This document shows positions 13,899 through 13,951 of a stretch of 13,951 bases of DNA, in pieces. The translations under genes were made by a program, and so were the position numbers. This DNA comes from an uncultured Oscillospiraceae bacterium (GTDB lineage: Bacteria; Bacillota; Clostridia; Oscillospirales; Oscillospiraceae), in contig CAJLCG010000060.1 in assembly GCA_905205085.1 (NCBI GenBank), positions 1 through 13,951 of the forward strand, written 5' to 3'. Each line of letters starts with the position of its first letter. Positions within the stretch are counted from its first letter, which is position 1. The notes under the pieces were generated by a model. It was not told the DNA's origin. It searched no databases and worked only from the letters and a program-made list of their open reading frames with translations.

Positions 13899-13951
13899 GC
13901 CGGTGTGATGGAATTGGTAGACGTAGTGGACTCAAAATCCACCGCTGGCGA
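13899..13951 (+). tRNA. tRNA-Leu (anticodon CAA), 3' end cut by window edge
   Basis: The acceptor strand GCCGGTG is followed by a D-arm with GGAATTGGTAGAC and the anticodon stem GTGGA/TCCAC around the loop CTCAAAA, giving anticodon CAA (reads UUG). The sequence then enters what looks like the long variable arm (CGCTGGCGA) typical of leucine tRNAs, where the window ends. The T-arm and acceptor 3' strand are not visible. Confidence 0.93.

Overview
The base composition (GC-rich genes, A/T-rich promoters), strong AGGAG-type ribosome binding sites, GTG starts and gene families suggest a Gram-positive member of the Clostridia, probably a gut Oscillospiraceae (Flavonifractor/Oscillibacter-like). The taxon is an inference; no rRNA is present. 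All protein genes lie on the minus strand. The only plus-strand gene is a tRNA-Leu cut by the right edge.

In transcription order (right to left) there are three blocks. (1) 13721-11103: a VanR-like response regulator and a 640-residue multi-pass histidine kinase, ended by a hairpin terminator. (2) 10915-6945: a lipoprotein with four Asp-rich DxDxDG-like repeats, an OmpR-type regulator and a HAMP-type histidine kinase. A tandem repeat array separates the regulator from its kinase. (3) 6856-1: a DUF1385 membrane protein, a second copy of the repeat array, then prmC, recA, recX, rimO, pgsA and a YitT-family transporter-like gene that runs off the left edge. Block 3 mixes translation-factor and ribosome modification (PrmC, RimO), recombination (RecA, RecX) and phospholipid synthesis (PgsA), a conserved kind of housekeeping cluster. 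Promoter-like sequences precede blocks 1, 2 and 3 and the tRNA.

The most unusual content is a modular intergenic repeat family. Five units share a 31-base core (GCGCTT, seven variable bases, TCACGCTGCG, three variable bases, TGGGC on the plus strand). They are arranged as two short tandem arrays at 5529-5869 and 8444-8744. Each array starts immediately after the TAA stop of an unrelated gene, with the same GGAGAAGCGCG following the stop. One unit type is about 94% identical between arrays and folds into three consecutive small hairpins. The other type keeps a 33-base hairpin at the same offset although most of its sequence differs. This looks like a transcribed, structured, dispersed element.

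A second point is the promoter of block 3. It has a 12-base perfect palindrome in its 17-base spacer, and a near-match to the Firmicutes LexA box lies just upstream, so the block containing recA may be SOS-controlled from a promoter about 2.4 kb away. No transposase, CRISPR array, phage gene or complete RNA gene was found.
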